64,000 nt of DNA from Isoetes taiwanensis (taxonomy: Eukaryota; Streptophyta; Lycopodiopsida; Isoetales; Isoetaceae), in the NCBI GenBank assembly GCA_021234155.1, contig JAJEKV010000008.1, forward strand, positions 15,454,328 to 15,518,327. The letters are read 5' to 3'. A program made the position numbers and the translations under genes. This document shows, one piece after another, positions 42,661-54,245 of this stretch (positions within the stretch are counted from its first letter, which is position 1; each line of letters opens with the position of its first letter). The notes under the pieces are model-generated. The model worked only from the letters and a program-made list of their open reading frames with translations. It was not told the origin of the DNA and searched no databases.

Positions 42661-45259
42661 CATATAGTAAGGAGCACAGGCAGATACTGGCAAGAAACTT
42701 TAAGGTTGGGACTCTTTATAGAATCTTAGAGAATCTAAATCTAGTCGAGATTTCCCAGGAGGATATGCAGAGGCTCTGAGAGCCCCAAAGAGACAGCGAG
42801 TAGAATCTTAGAGAGAATCTATTAATTTAGAGTATTCTCAAGATTCTTTTTAAATATAGAGACGCAGCCAAGAACTTATTACGAGGGGAACATGCTTGAA
42901 GGCTGGAACGCATTAAATTTCTTGGCACTGTAAACATGTTTATCATTTTGAGGTTTGCTTGAACATGTTGATGCGGAGGAGGTCCATAAGCATAAATTAG
43001 CTGGGCTAAAAAGTTACTATAGTCTTACAGCAACTCATCAAACATTTAACATGTAGAAGCCCCATCGTTCTGAATCCTAAGCTCTTTGAAAGGGCGTCTT
43101 CAACTTTACAAAAGAATTTACCTGTATTTTTAGTCACGTTGCTAAATGGGTGACGTTGGAAAAATTTACGGTGTTTAAAATGACACTTTCCTACAAAGAT
43201 AGCATCTTTTCAGCTAGGTCATAGCATTTAAATGCCATTCTGATACAAAGTTGAAAGTCGAAAGGAATCATTCATTTCACAGAGATACAAGGCAATTTAA
43301 AAGATGGTACATTGGCGGAAATGGTTGTTTGGCTGCAAGGTGACGGCGGGGATGAGTCAATATTTACTAGTAAATGGAATAGAAGCGAAGGTGTAGATGC
43401 AATTTTTTTCAACAAAGTTGGATTGAAGATTTTATATATTTTCTGATTGGCGATCCACGGCAATATAATAAATACGAGCGGCTGGCTGAGATTTGAAAAG
43501 GCATGTTTGGAATTGTGCAGCACCTCGTTAGGTGCGTGACGAGCTGCGTTTGGTTTTAATGTGTTGGAAATGACTTATGTGCATGGACGAATGACGAAGC
43601 TAAAGCGCATATACGCGTCGCCATTTAGCCATCCTCTTGAGAAAAGGCGGCGGGCCATTGTTGTCACCGCAGCATTGTCAGAAGCGTGGGAAACTGCGAG
43701 GCTGCAGCTCCAACGCACCACTAATTTAACAAGATAGGATAACCACTTCTCACTAGTGAGGTATCACAAAAACTTTTTTGAATTTTGTAGATGTTCGGCC
43801 ACAGGTATAAATACATATATAATATCTTTAAAATACTTTAATGCTCATTTCCATAGGCACAGCTGGGTTGGAACTCTATACATGCACATGTTCGCTACGT
43901 GAATATAATATATTGCCACATAAATACCCCATATAGGCCATACCCCAGTAGGCCTAACCCTAAAAACATGGGCTTTTAAGGGCTCCAAGAACTTTTGTTT
44001 GACTGGCTTTATATATACGGTGTACGCTGAAACACGGCAGGGGTATCCGCTGGCGTTTGATGAAATACAGATTTGCCTCGAGAGCATAGACTGACTTTAT
44101 TGATTTGAGCGACAGAGATCAGTAATAATAAGTCAATCATTAGCGAAATTAGGCTTCCGGCGGCGTGGGTGGGGGTGCGCTATCTATTTAGCCACGGGCT
44201 TTGTAGTTCCCAGATCTGGCCTCAGCGAGAAGAACAACACCGCATGTTTGGTGGGCCGGATAAAATGGTAATTGGCGCGGAAGTTGCCGGTTTGATCTCT
44301 GTAGCACTCTATTATATTAGGAAGGGGTGAAGACACGGCGCCTCCGCCGGCGCTTAAAAGCACTTTGGCTGTGGAGTGCAGGGAAGCTGAGCTGAAGCGG
44401 GGGCTGCTGGCCCAGTTCCACGTTGAGTCTTACCGGTGTGGCAAACTTCCGGTAGGAAACGCCGGTGGCTAGGCCCAATATCTTTCACTTGAAATTAATA
44501 CCAGGCAAGTATAGACTCGATACCTCTTAGGTGATAAAATGCGCCAGGCGGGGGTTGGCAAAGGCGAAACATTGCTTTACTTATGTAGCTGGCATGCATC
44601 CTCACAGAGGCCACTCTTGCATGAGAGCCCCAGGGAACATGCCAATCGAGGGTAGCCCCTTTAATGCCGCACGGTCCACAAATTTGAGGCTCAAAACATA
44701 AGCTATTTTGCAGTGCCGCAGGGGATGGAGTGGACTGGCGGCCATGTTCTATGCCAGCTCCATTGTTATGAATACATGCGCGCGAGCACCGGGACCATTA
44801 TCGGTCGATCCCTTGATTCTCAACCTTGGATAGGATTCCCGTTGAATGACTAAGTTTAATTGTTATTCACGGATGCGCTATGTTATGGTGAGCCACCCGC
44901 TTTGGGGTATGTATGTTATTTGATGTTGGCATTTCTTGTTTGGTGTGGCTGGGCTAAGGTGAATCCCGGGATGGGCCGACCGCGTCCATTTCTTCCCCTC
45001 GTGTTCTTGCTCTCACCATCAAGGGCAGGTGTCAGGTGAGGCTCAGGCTTCCACTTGAGGACGTCACGTGGTATTAGAGCAGTCTTTGGATCAGGGTGAA
45101 ATTTGCGCCATTTCCTACAATGTACTAATAAGTCTGAATCTTGGGTCTTGAGTTAAATTCTAGGATGCCCATAGTAGTATAAAAAGGAAACTGGCTAAGC
45201 AGCCGTTTGAGCTGAAAAAAACATTTGGCAAACTTAAACTGGCCATTAGAAGTGACTAC
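42661..45259. other. Sequence without recognisable genes, right of the gap
   Basis: No family was recognised in any frame, and no open frame exceeds about 85 codons. The base texture (CG dinucleotides; GGCGG and GCTGGC words) differs from the left part of the window. Confidence 0.5.
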
Positions 45260-45850
45260 TCCGCAGTCGTAAAAGCCCTACCTAAATTTTAGCTCCATAC
45301 TCCTGACCCAATGTATGAGTTGCTGAGCATAAAAGGCGGGCTGGAAATGGACTGAGCGCAGAAGCAAAAGAGCGTGATATTTTCAACTCGCTCCTCTCGA
45401 GGAGTAGGGTGGGAACATCAATCCTGAGGAAGGTCGCTGGGCTCTACCCTGAATTTACAGCTCCATGCTCTAGCACATTGTGGCGGAAGGTAGTCAAAAT
45501 TTGAACAATATGGCGGGAACTGGGCGGAAACCAGTCCCGAGGTTTCGCGGTTTGGCTGAAGGCTGGCGGTGAGGGTTTTGTACTGCGCCAGAGCCGTGCC
45601 GCTTGTGGCACAGGTTTTGGGGTTTTTGGCGTGTGGTTTTTAGAAAGGAATTTAAAACACGAGGTTTCTTTGACTGGGGTGGTATGTACCTGATTTTTTG
45701 ACCAATGTGCTTTGCAATTTCATATATGCAATAGGATTTAATTTGCTCCAAAATAATTTTGTTTTCAAAAACTAGGGTTTGTTTATAAATAAACCATAAA
45801 ATTGGGGCACAGCTATACCGGCTGCGGGGTTGGTACTTACTCGCGGACAA
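45260..45850. repeat. Diverged direct repeat, copy 1
   Basis: Landmarks in order: GCCCTACCTAAATTTTAGCT (45275), CTCCTCTCGAGGAGTAGG, GGGCTCTACCC ... AGCTCCATGCTC (about 45438), AATTTTGTTTTCAAAAACT (about 45758) and GCGGACAAAGTGCT (about 45843). The same order recurs about 2.07 kb downstream with many small insertions and substitutions. The order and length would suit a decayed LTR pair, but no TG/CA ends or primer site were found. Confidence 0.6.
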
Positions 45851-47329
45851 AGTGCTGAGGCATTGGCACAGGTATAGATCATCTAGACCCTCGACGCGCA
45901 ACAAAAACAAGCTCAAATGGTAAAATGCCTCTTTATAGCGCGCAGGGCTTCAGTACATGGTATCTCTCTTTCAAGCGGAATTTGACTTAGATGCCATTTG
46001 ACATCTATTTGCGGGGACTTATCGAGAACTAGATGGGGGCTGCAATTACTCCATCACGTAAAGTATTGACACTTCAACAACATTTGCCACTTTGAGGATT
46101 CTGGGTACATACATAAAAGCATACATAGCCCGGCTTTGTTTAAAGCTCAGTTCAATACCAAGACCACAATCAACTATCCATGACTTGGGGCGGGTATGTC
46201 TCCTGGCTGGCAGAAGGAGCCATCTTGCTTATATAGAGCGGAATGTTGTAGGGGGAAGCCCTTCAAGTAGTCGTTTGATATGAACCCTTAGACTCACAGA
46301 ATATCTGAGGTGTTTTGGCACTTTGGAGTAGGAGGCTAGAGCCATAGAAGAGGGACATGCGACAGTAGAGGAGGTGAGGCGGGAGGAAACCAGGGAAGAG
46401 CTGGCCAGAAACTGCCACCACAGCGAGAGGCGATGATACATGGAACCTTTGACACCATGACGTCTTTCGCCGAATGGAAGACATATATTTGGTAAAATAA
46501 GCCGAGAATGCTGGAACTATCAAAGCGACTTGCATCACGAGCTCAGCCGGAAGGTCGACCCTTCACCAACTCGATGTAGCGGTTTCAAATGAAAACGCGG
46601 GAGGCCTGTTGCCAGAATGGGGAAGCCCTGAATTGGCATCGCGGGAAGTTAGGGTTGAAAAGCATAAATCGCCCGGTCGACATGACAATTCCTAAATTGC
46701 AGGGCAGAAGGCGGGAAGAGACCACCCATGATGATCCTACGGTCTAGCGGCTCAAGCGGATGTCAAGCAGCGTCAACAAAAGATGTAACAAAGCTAGACA
46801 ACTGCGAAGCACTTGAAAATCTGGAAAGCGCGGCGTGCCAGGTTCCGCGCGTTGGGAAGCGGGATGGCGACTGGTAGTTTTTAAAAACAAGGATATGGAG
46901 GAGAAGGGACATATGGGAAGGCATCTCCGACTTGAAGCCTATATCAATATAAAGGGGTAAGATCAAAGGAGGAGGATAGTCAGTTCAAACAAGAGTTCCG
47001 GGTCAAAAGTACCCGAAGGAAGGGCAGGGCTTGGGTGCCAGAAACGATTCGAGACTTCAGGTGGACCGATAAAGGATGGAGGCCAGAGCCTAGCTGAACA
47101 CGGGGACAGAATTTCCGAAGCGGCGGAAAGGAGGGTGGCGGCGCAGGCTAAAGATGACCACACTTCGGGCACTAGAGGCATCTCCAGGTAGTCTGGCCAG
47201 CGGAGTAAAACACCACCCAGATTCAACGCGGCTGGAAGCGGCGCGAATTACACTGCTCGATCGCCATCACCAGCAGAAGGCATGCGGAGTGTCTGGCCCC
47301 GCAACACTAACTAGATTGATCTTACTCCA

Positions 47330-47760
47330 AGAGCGAAGACTTCGTAGCCCTACCTAAATTTTAGCTCTCCATGCTCCTAAGCGCGTAGTGCTGAGCTTTT
47401 CAAAGTGGTTTCGTCTGGTCCAAATTAGAGATGGGGTCATATTTTTGTTCCACTCCTCGAGTAGGAAAGGATTCTGAATGCTCTGTGAAGTCATCACAGG
47501 GCTCTACCTATTTTAGCTCCATGCTCCTAAGCATGGCGGCGGTGATAAAATTTTGAACCTTACAACTTGACTCGACGAAGCTCAGAGGAAATTTTGGCCA
47601 CCAATAGAACCCAAATTTACAACAAAATACAAATTTTGTTTTGAAAAACTGGGTTTTGCGTTTTACCGGCCAGAAGTGGCCCATTAGGAACTTCAGCTTA
47701 TCTTTCTGCAAACAGAGTTGGTAGCTTTGCCTGCGGATGAAGTGCTCAAAAGGAGACCCA
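47330..47760. repeat. Diverged direct repeat, copy 2
   Basis: Landmarks: GCCCTACCTAAATTTTAGCT (47347), CACTCCTCGAGTAGGAAAGG, GGGCTCTACCTATTTTAGCT (47499), AAATTTTGTTTTGAAAAACT and TGCGGATGAAGTGCT. It is shorter than copy 1. Within both copies the ACC..TTTTAGCTCCATGCTCC word occurs twice, so an internal tandem duplication preceded the large one. Confidence 0.6.
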
Positions 47761-50700
47761 TTCCTTTATTGCTGGCCGGGCCTGGCAGCGAGCGGAAACC
47801 GGTGGTACGGTACATCACACTCTTCTCATACAGAGGAATTAAATCTTATTCAGTTGTCTTTCAATACAATTTGGCGCAGCTGCCACATTAACGCTCCCCA
47901 TGCGTCATGATGATATCTAGAATGGGCTGGGGATGCCGAGCTGCTGATGCACTCGTGGCGTGTTGGTCCCCCTCGAACCCACCCCTCAAAAGAAAAACAA
48001 CAACAACAGCAACGTGGCACAGGATCTGAAGATGCTCCGAAAACACCGCTGGCGACTTTGTTTAACGAAACAGGTTCAAACGCCAAGACGCTTGTCTGTT
48101 AGGGGCTTTGAGGCTTGGGCGCCATACTATTGGCTCACGTTTGTATGGTTTGGCATTTGAACCTTTTGTAAGAATATAAAACTTGTTCAAATACAAATCA
48201 TAATCTCTCACTTAACATATAAGAAAGCCATCTAGGTTTTGCTGTGTGCGAGAGGAATAGCGTTGGCCCAGCTGGCAAAATTCAAGTATGAAATAAGGCG
48301 ACAAGTAACCTGGGTTCCGGCAAACTGCAGCATCTGAGTTACACCAATAACTTCGGATTGGTCAGAAAGCTCTTAGTTCACAAAACTAGAGCTAGATTTA
48401 GATTAAATTTAACGTTCTTTTGTTAGTTCCACCGATCCATATACGGGTCTAATTTGGGTGTTAAAAGTGAAAATTGTGGCAGGGCTTGTTTGGCAATGGC
48501 CAATGACAAAACTGGGGTGATATCAAAACATGATTGTGGGCACATGGTAGGAGATACAATTTACAATTAGGTTAAAGCCTAAAAAGTAGTTTGTAAAAAG
48601 TGGCCGTCTATTATATTAAATACCCATAGTTTTGTACACTTGAAGATTTCTCGCACTTGACCTTAAAAGTACGCTTTCAGGTATTTTGAGAAACTTTGGG
48701 GTCGCTTTATATTTATGTTTGGACTTTTAGGCACTTATATAATCCCGGAAGTCTCATTTTTCCATTCACCTATAAATAAAACTTTATTTAAATTAAAGCG
48801 TCACGTGAACTGTTTAATTTTGGTGAAATCGGACAGGATTGAGAGTAAGCGGATAAATTTCACACGTAGAAATTGCATCACGAGGCAATGATCTGGTGGG
48901 CAGGTGGAGGGTGCTGAGGAAGGGTTTATTATGAATGTTCATTAACGGCGGGCGCGAGCACCTGCCGACGTTTTTTTTTACAGCCCGCGTTAGGCTGCTT
49001 TGGGGATCAAGTCATGTGTCTCCGCAGCAAGAATCCATGTCTAAGGTGGCACCACGGAAACTCACAGTAAACCCAATTTCTTTGGAATGAAAGAAAAAAC
49101 TCACGGTGGAGGTTTGAGCTCATAAACGAAGAAGATATCTTTCGTGGCTGGGAGGAAAAGCCAAGAAAAAATCACGGGGAATTTCCTGTTTTGTTACATG
49201 AAGGGACTTTTTTGATAGACGGGTTAAGCCATTCTTATAGCTTCATTGGAAATCTTGATGTAAGAAAATGTTGATGGTTGAAGAGGATCTCTTAAAATTT
49301 TGTTTGATTTTGCATGGGGTGGTAGGTAAGAAGACAAAAGAAGTGGAAATAAAAAGAAGTGGAAGGCGAAAAAAAAAGAAGAAAGATAAAAGCTAAAGGG
49401 GCAAGGAGTGGCAGGAAGCGGCAGTTGCATGCTACTTTTGGGGTATGTTGTTTGGAATCATTTAGGCCAAACACTTTTTTTTGCCTAAAACAACTGTTTG
49501 GCTTTGCTTTGGAAGCTTGCTTTGCGTGCGGCGGAAAGCATAGAGTGGCCTTAGGCACCAATCTTAAACTAACACATATCTATCAACACTTCAAATTATA
49601 ATTCAATCCTCGTGAGTTCTGAGGAAAATCTTTGCTTAGGCATATAAACATCCCTGGAACTGGCTGGGTTAAAACCAGGGGGATTTTTGATGAATCTGTT
49701 AGATCTGAGCACAAGCTTTAATGAGAGCTGTAGTTTGTAATGATGTTAATTATGGATCTACTGGCCATGATATACAATCTCTCTCTAAGCTTGAAAGCTT
49801 CCCAATCTCCTCCGTGATTGCGAAGCTTTAATGGCATTGAAGGTTGGAGCTGAAGATTTTGGTGCGGTTTGAGCAAATAAAACCTGAAAACTGCAATCCG
49901 GGCTGAAATAGCGCCCTATTTGCTATATATCAAGCACAAACTCATGACATGCAGGTTCAGTTCATCCCTTATTGAGGCATAAAACTCGGCTCCATCTGCC
50001 GAGGGGTTGTATCACGCTTCATTCAGGCAGGTTCAAAACCACAATGGGATAAATACACCAGAGCAGCCAGGCCGTGGACTTGACAGCCGCCACCATAGCT
50101 ATGTTTGGAAGAAGGAAAAGTAGGAGAGGGAAGAGGGCAAAAACTCAAGATAGATTAGTGTTTTTTTTTGGTAGGGCGGTGAATTTACATTGAAGATCCC
50201 GAAACTGCAAGACAAAAGGTATTGGGATACTTTGCGTACATGCGGAGGCTGAATGAAGCGATCGCAGCATAGCCACCCATTACTGCTTACTCACAGTATA
50301 TGATGTTTTATTACAATGTATTTAGCAAGCATGATTTTCTGGTCGCCAGGGTGTTGCGCCGCTCCGTTTCGAATATAAAACTTTGCGAGGTTTAAAGGTG
50401 AGTGCATTTCAAAAGAAGTTGGGGATTTCAAATTATATGAGAATATTTTATCATCACCGGTTTGCGGGTTTCACTTTGGTGGTAGTGTGCGTTTTGTGAA
50501 CGCTGAAAATAGCAAAATTCCTAGACATTAATACACGGGGAATTTCACACAGGGATTAGAAGACGTAAAGGGCGAGACAGAGAATTTTTTGTGGTTTCTT
50601 TTCAGTACATCAAATATAAGCCTTGATGTTACAGCAATAATAAATCATTTAGCAAAAGATAAATTCGAGGAGGGTCAAATCCAAAGTCACAGGTATGGCG

Positions 50701-52139
50701 GCGGCTCCGGATTGGTCCTTCTGCGCAGTTTGCCAGCATGCTGTTGCGGTCTCTGATCTCTTAGGGAATAATGGCTGGGCACTTCTTTGGAAACTCGCAA
50801 AGGTAGCTTCCTTCGAGCTTGTGAAAGGAAGGCACGTATCTCACGAGGATGATGTCATCTTAGCAAAAATCGAGGAATGATGATTTGGCACCTAACTCTT
50901 GATTTTTAACGCTTATCGGGCGGGATGGTAAGCGGGCAACATGTGGGAATACTCTGACCTCTTTATCAATGTCAGCAACCAACACAGGGCTGGGCTGCCC
51001 ACCCAAGTGCACATATTGTGCTGAGAAACATCAGGGACTGGCTCCTGCAGACGTGAGAACATATCCAAAAGATAGCGGAGTTAATTAGCTTAAGCGACAC
51101 AGTAATGATAGACAATTCTTCCTTGTGCACTTAGGTCCTGCTGACTTACCTTAATGCTGGGAACTCTAAGACATTAGAAAAATTTTGCTGAGCTCACTGT
51201 GTTGAAATGCTCCATAGTGCGCTTCGGAAATCCGAAACTCGATTTAAGCTACATGGAGATATTCAACCTTGCTCAGCTGACCTCGGTCCTCCACCATAGT
51301 AGTTAATATTACTTTTGTACACCCAAGATCGTATTCGAGGAATAGGAAGTATGTATTCAGGAATAGAAAATATGAGTTACGTTACAACATGATTGAAAAC
51401 TTGAAAGAAAGATACCCCTCTTCGCTTTGCATTTGAGATTTAAAACTCACGGACCATATTTTCATAATGCGACACCACGGGAGAGCAAAGTGGTTTTTGA
51501 AATGAAAGCACCTGGAAATTGGTTGTAGGTATGGGCGACAAGGCCTTGATTGCTTTGTGACGACACGGCGCACGTGGCGAGAAGCATTTTGGCGGGATGC
51601 CGAGGCTGATGGCCGGGCTATATGGCTTAGAACACGCCGCTGGCGACCCGCTGCCAGCCAAGGTAAAATCTTGTAGCGCTATACTTAGAACGTAACGTTG
51701 CGACGCGGGCGATAGGGCGCAAAGTTGTTTGGTCGAGCAGCGAAACACTTTTGCGTAGTGGGGCGTCAAAACATCACAATCGCTGTCCGCTAGTGTCCTG
51801 CAAAGCTATTCTTGGGGTACGCGAATCCCTCGAGGCAGGTCCTTGTTCTTCTTCTTGCTCATTTAGTAAATAGAACGCCCGACAACACAAGAAAAAACAT
51901 TAAAAGCAGACTGACAGTACCCATAATTTTGGAACATATTACAGATGCGCTCGTCGGATGTAGCAGTAATAGTAGAGCTCTTTACACCTCTCCCGGTATC
52001 CCACGTTCAAGCTGCTCCATTAACATAAAGCGTGACAAGTCCGGCAAAGGATAGTGGAGGAACGCAGCTAAGACACTGCCAAGGAGATAAAGCAAAAAGT
52101 GTATTCGAATAAACTCTTGCTTAGCGAAGAAATTACTGT
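47761..52139. other. Sequence without recognisable genes
   Basis: Both strands were read for family motifs; none was found. Short low-complexity stretches (CAACAACAACAGCAAC at 47998; purine-rich 49350-49400) are present. Open frames of 60-110 codons have no domain signature. Confidence 0.45.
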
Positions 52140-52254
52140 TGGAACACACATTGCTGATAAAAGCGAAAATGTATACACTTACGGTAGAGAATACTTTACT
52201 TCAGCCACCTTTAACTTCCGCAGGCAGGGTTAGGAGCTTATTAGGATTAACAAA

Positions 52255-52870
52255 GAAACTTAATAGCAACTTACTTGTGCGAGTTCTTTGGACTGGCAGT
52301 GTGAAGTCTTTGTCAACAACTACGGAGGATCCTTTTATCACATGAAGCCACGCAGCTCCCTCCCATATTGTAATTGTCATCTCTTTTGCTTTTTTGGGAA
52401 CATTGGGCACACGCATATTTTTTCTTGCACCTTTCGCTTCTTGGGGCTCTGTTTTTGGGCATATTAAAGATTCGTTACTGCGGCTCTCAGTCTGCGCACT
52501 TGAAATTGGAGGGCAGATTCGCTGTAACAAACACACAAAGCGGCGTATTACGGGAATACAAAATAACATACTTTCACGACCATCTCACGAAGGCAAAAAT
52601 TTGAAACGATTTAATGAGTAGGCGATAAGCGGCTGGATTTGTTAAGCCTCATCGTGCCAAAGCGACGCGTTATTGCACCGCTGCCTGCATAAACCAAAGG
52701 TTTACGGAACACCTTCGTAGAAGTCACGCCTTGCCATGCGCTCCTGGCGTAGACCCTATCTTGTCGACGAAACAGCAACGGTTTACTTACTGAACATACG
52801 CGTTGTCGCGCGTGGCCACAATTTTGGCTTCTTCATCTACAATCCCATTTACTGATAAAAGTACACAAGA
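52255..52870 (-). other. Exon-like segments of unknown origin
   Basis: On the minus strand one segment runs from an acceptor-like TTTTATCAG through VDEEAKIVATRDNAY to a CAGTAAGT-like donor (about 52855-52793). A second starts after TTTGTTACAG (about 52524) and is open for about 85 codons (EPQEAKGARKNMRVPNVPKK) to an AAGTAAGTT donor-like site (about 52273). The phase that joins the two segments meets a stop after about 20 codons, while the longer open frame does not join cleanly. No family was recognised, so this could be chance. Confidence 0.2.
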
Positions 52871-53125
52871 AGCCAGAGAATTCATTCTTTTTAAAACTTA
52901 AGTTTGCAGGCTTTAGCTATGGTTTCAGGCATAGTGTATGTAGGTCTGCTGCATTTTCCACATCATAGTCTTTGGGGGTTTGTGCATTGCTCTCTGTCGA
53001 CAAGCACCACAATAGGACCACATGGCGTTAGGATTGCTTACGGTCGGTCCCTTGAGTTCCTCAAATGATCTTAATTAGATTTTCGGACGCAGAGCTGGCC
53101 GGCTAAATTCTTAGAAGGGGCAGCC

Positions 53126-53786
53126 TCATGCGCGGTGGATGCGCATACGAACTTTTCTCACGTACCTCCATTCTTTGAGAGGAGTCTTGTCAACTTTTAG
53201 CCTCGCTGGCTGCAACCCGGGACGCTTTTGCTTTTCTTTAGCTGCTCTCCTCGGGGGTTTTCTATGGCCTTCAGCCTCTTGCTTTCTTTTTTGGTTCCTT
53301 AGGCTGTTTCGGCATAAGTTTCTTAGGCTACTCACGAGGGGCTGCTCACTCCTACTTCTTCCTCGGAACCGTGCATCCCTATTTCCCTCCAGAGGCACTG
53401 GGCGTTTTGCTTTTTGCTTCCTGCGTGCTTTCCGGACTCCTTGCTGACGAGAAAAGTCTGGGGCACAAAACTGCTCCTAGAATTGCTTGAACCGTTCTTC
53501 GCAGTAATGTGGAAATAGATTGCTGCAAATTTTTGCGGTGCACGCGCGGCACAATTGCTTGCGGGGCCACAACAATGCTTAGCCACAGGAAGGTCTTAAG
53601 GATAGCCTCAGCTTGACCTCCTTGTTTAGCAGCCTCGGAGACATCTTTTATTGTCCCAAGGTTGGTTGACAAACTCGAGAATCCGGCGTCACCGTTGTTC
53701 CACAACGCTCGCACGTGGCGGAAGTGTCTTTGTGCCAGCGCGGAAGCACCCTGGTTACAAACCCCTTCGCGTTTGAGAATTTTCAT
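53126..53786 (-). other. Two overlapping basic open frames, unrecognised
   Basis: Frames at 53379-53786 (135 codons) and 53126-53398 (GTG-started, 90 codons, very Arg/Lys-rich: RNQKRKQEAEGHRKPPRRAA) overlap in different phases. They would read as one protein with a basic C-terminus only through a frameshift. No domain is recognised. The plus strand is also open across part of the interval, which lowers confidence. Confidence 0.2.
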
Positions 53787-54109
53787 AAATTACTTGGAGC
53801 ATTGCATTCGATTAGTGCCTTCTAAGGCACTGGATTAGTAGGCGGCAGCAATCTTGACACTTTCTTTGGTGCCCTCTTATTTCCTTCTTCCCTTGTAATG
53901 TTTGAAACAACCTTTGTTAAGAGTTAAGGACTGAAATTGCGGAGAATAAGAATTGAAAAGTTGTGCATTAAATGCAAGCAAAAAGAAGAAAAGCGAGCTA
54001 GAAAATGAGCGCACAAACATGCATTTTCATATTGTCATAATTAATAAAAAGTGGTTTTAAGTAAGCTAAAAACAACAAAAAGGGCACTATTTTTCAAATA
54101 GGATTTACT

Positions 54110-54245
54110 TATTAGGAATACACATTGCGATCCACAAGGGCAATGTGTATTAGGAATACACTTCGGTAACCTGAGAAGAACCCAAGAATTAATATTAGGA
54201 ATACATACTGGCTGGAAAAACAAGAACATATTAGGAATACACATT
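54110..54245. repeat. Four iteron-like direct repeats of TATTAGGAATACA
   Basis: The 13-bp word TATTAGGAATACA starts near 54110, 54149, 54193 and 54229 (spacing 36-44 bp). Two copies extend to ...CACATTGC. Between the first and second lies a small hairpin (ACACATTGC ... GCAATGTGT). Intervening sequences are unrelated. Confidence 0.75.

Noticed and set aside
52430-52470. PKKRKV nuclear-localisation motif in one minus-strand frame
   Set aside because: The motif follows directly after an in-frame stop and has no supporting gene context, so chance is likeliest.
54110-54245. CRISPR array
   Set aside because: Repeats are only 13 bp, spacers vary from 23 to 31 bp, there are only four units and no cas-like genes, in a plant context.
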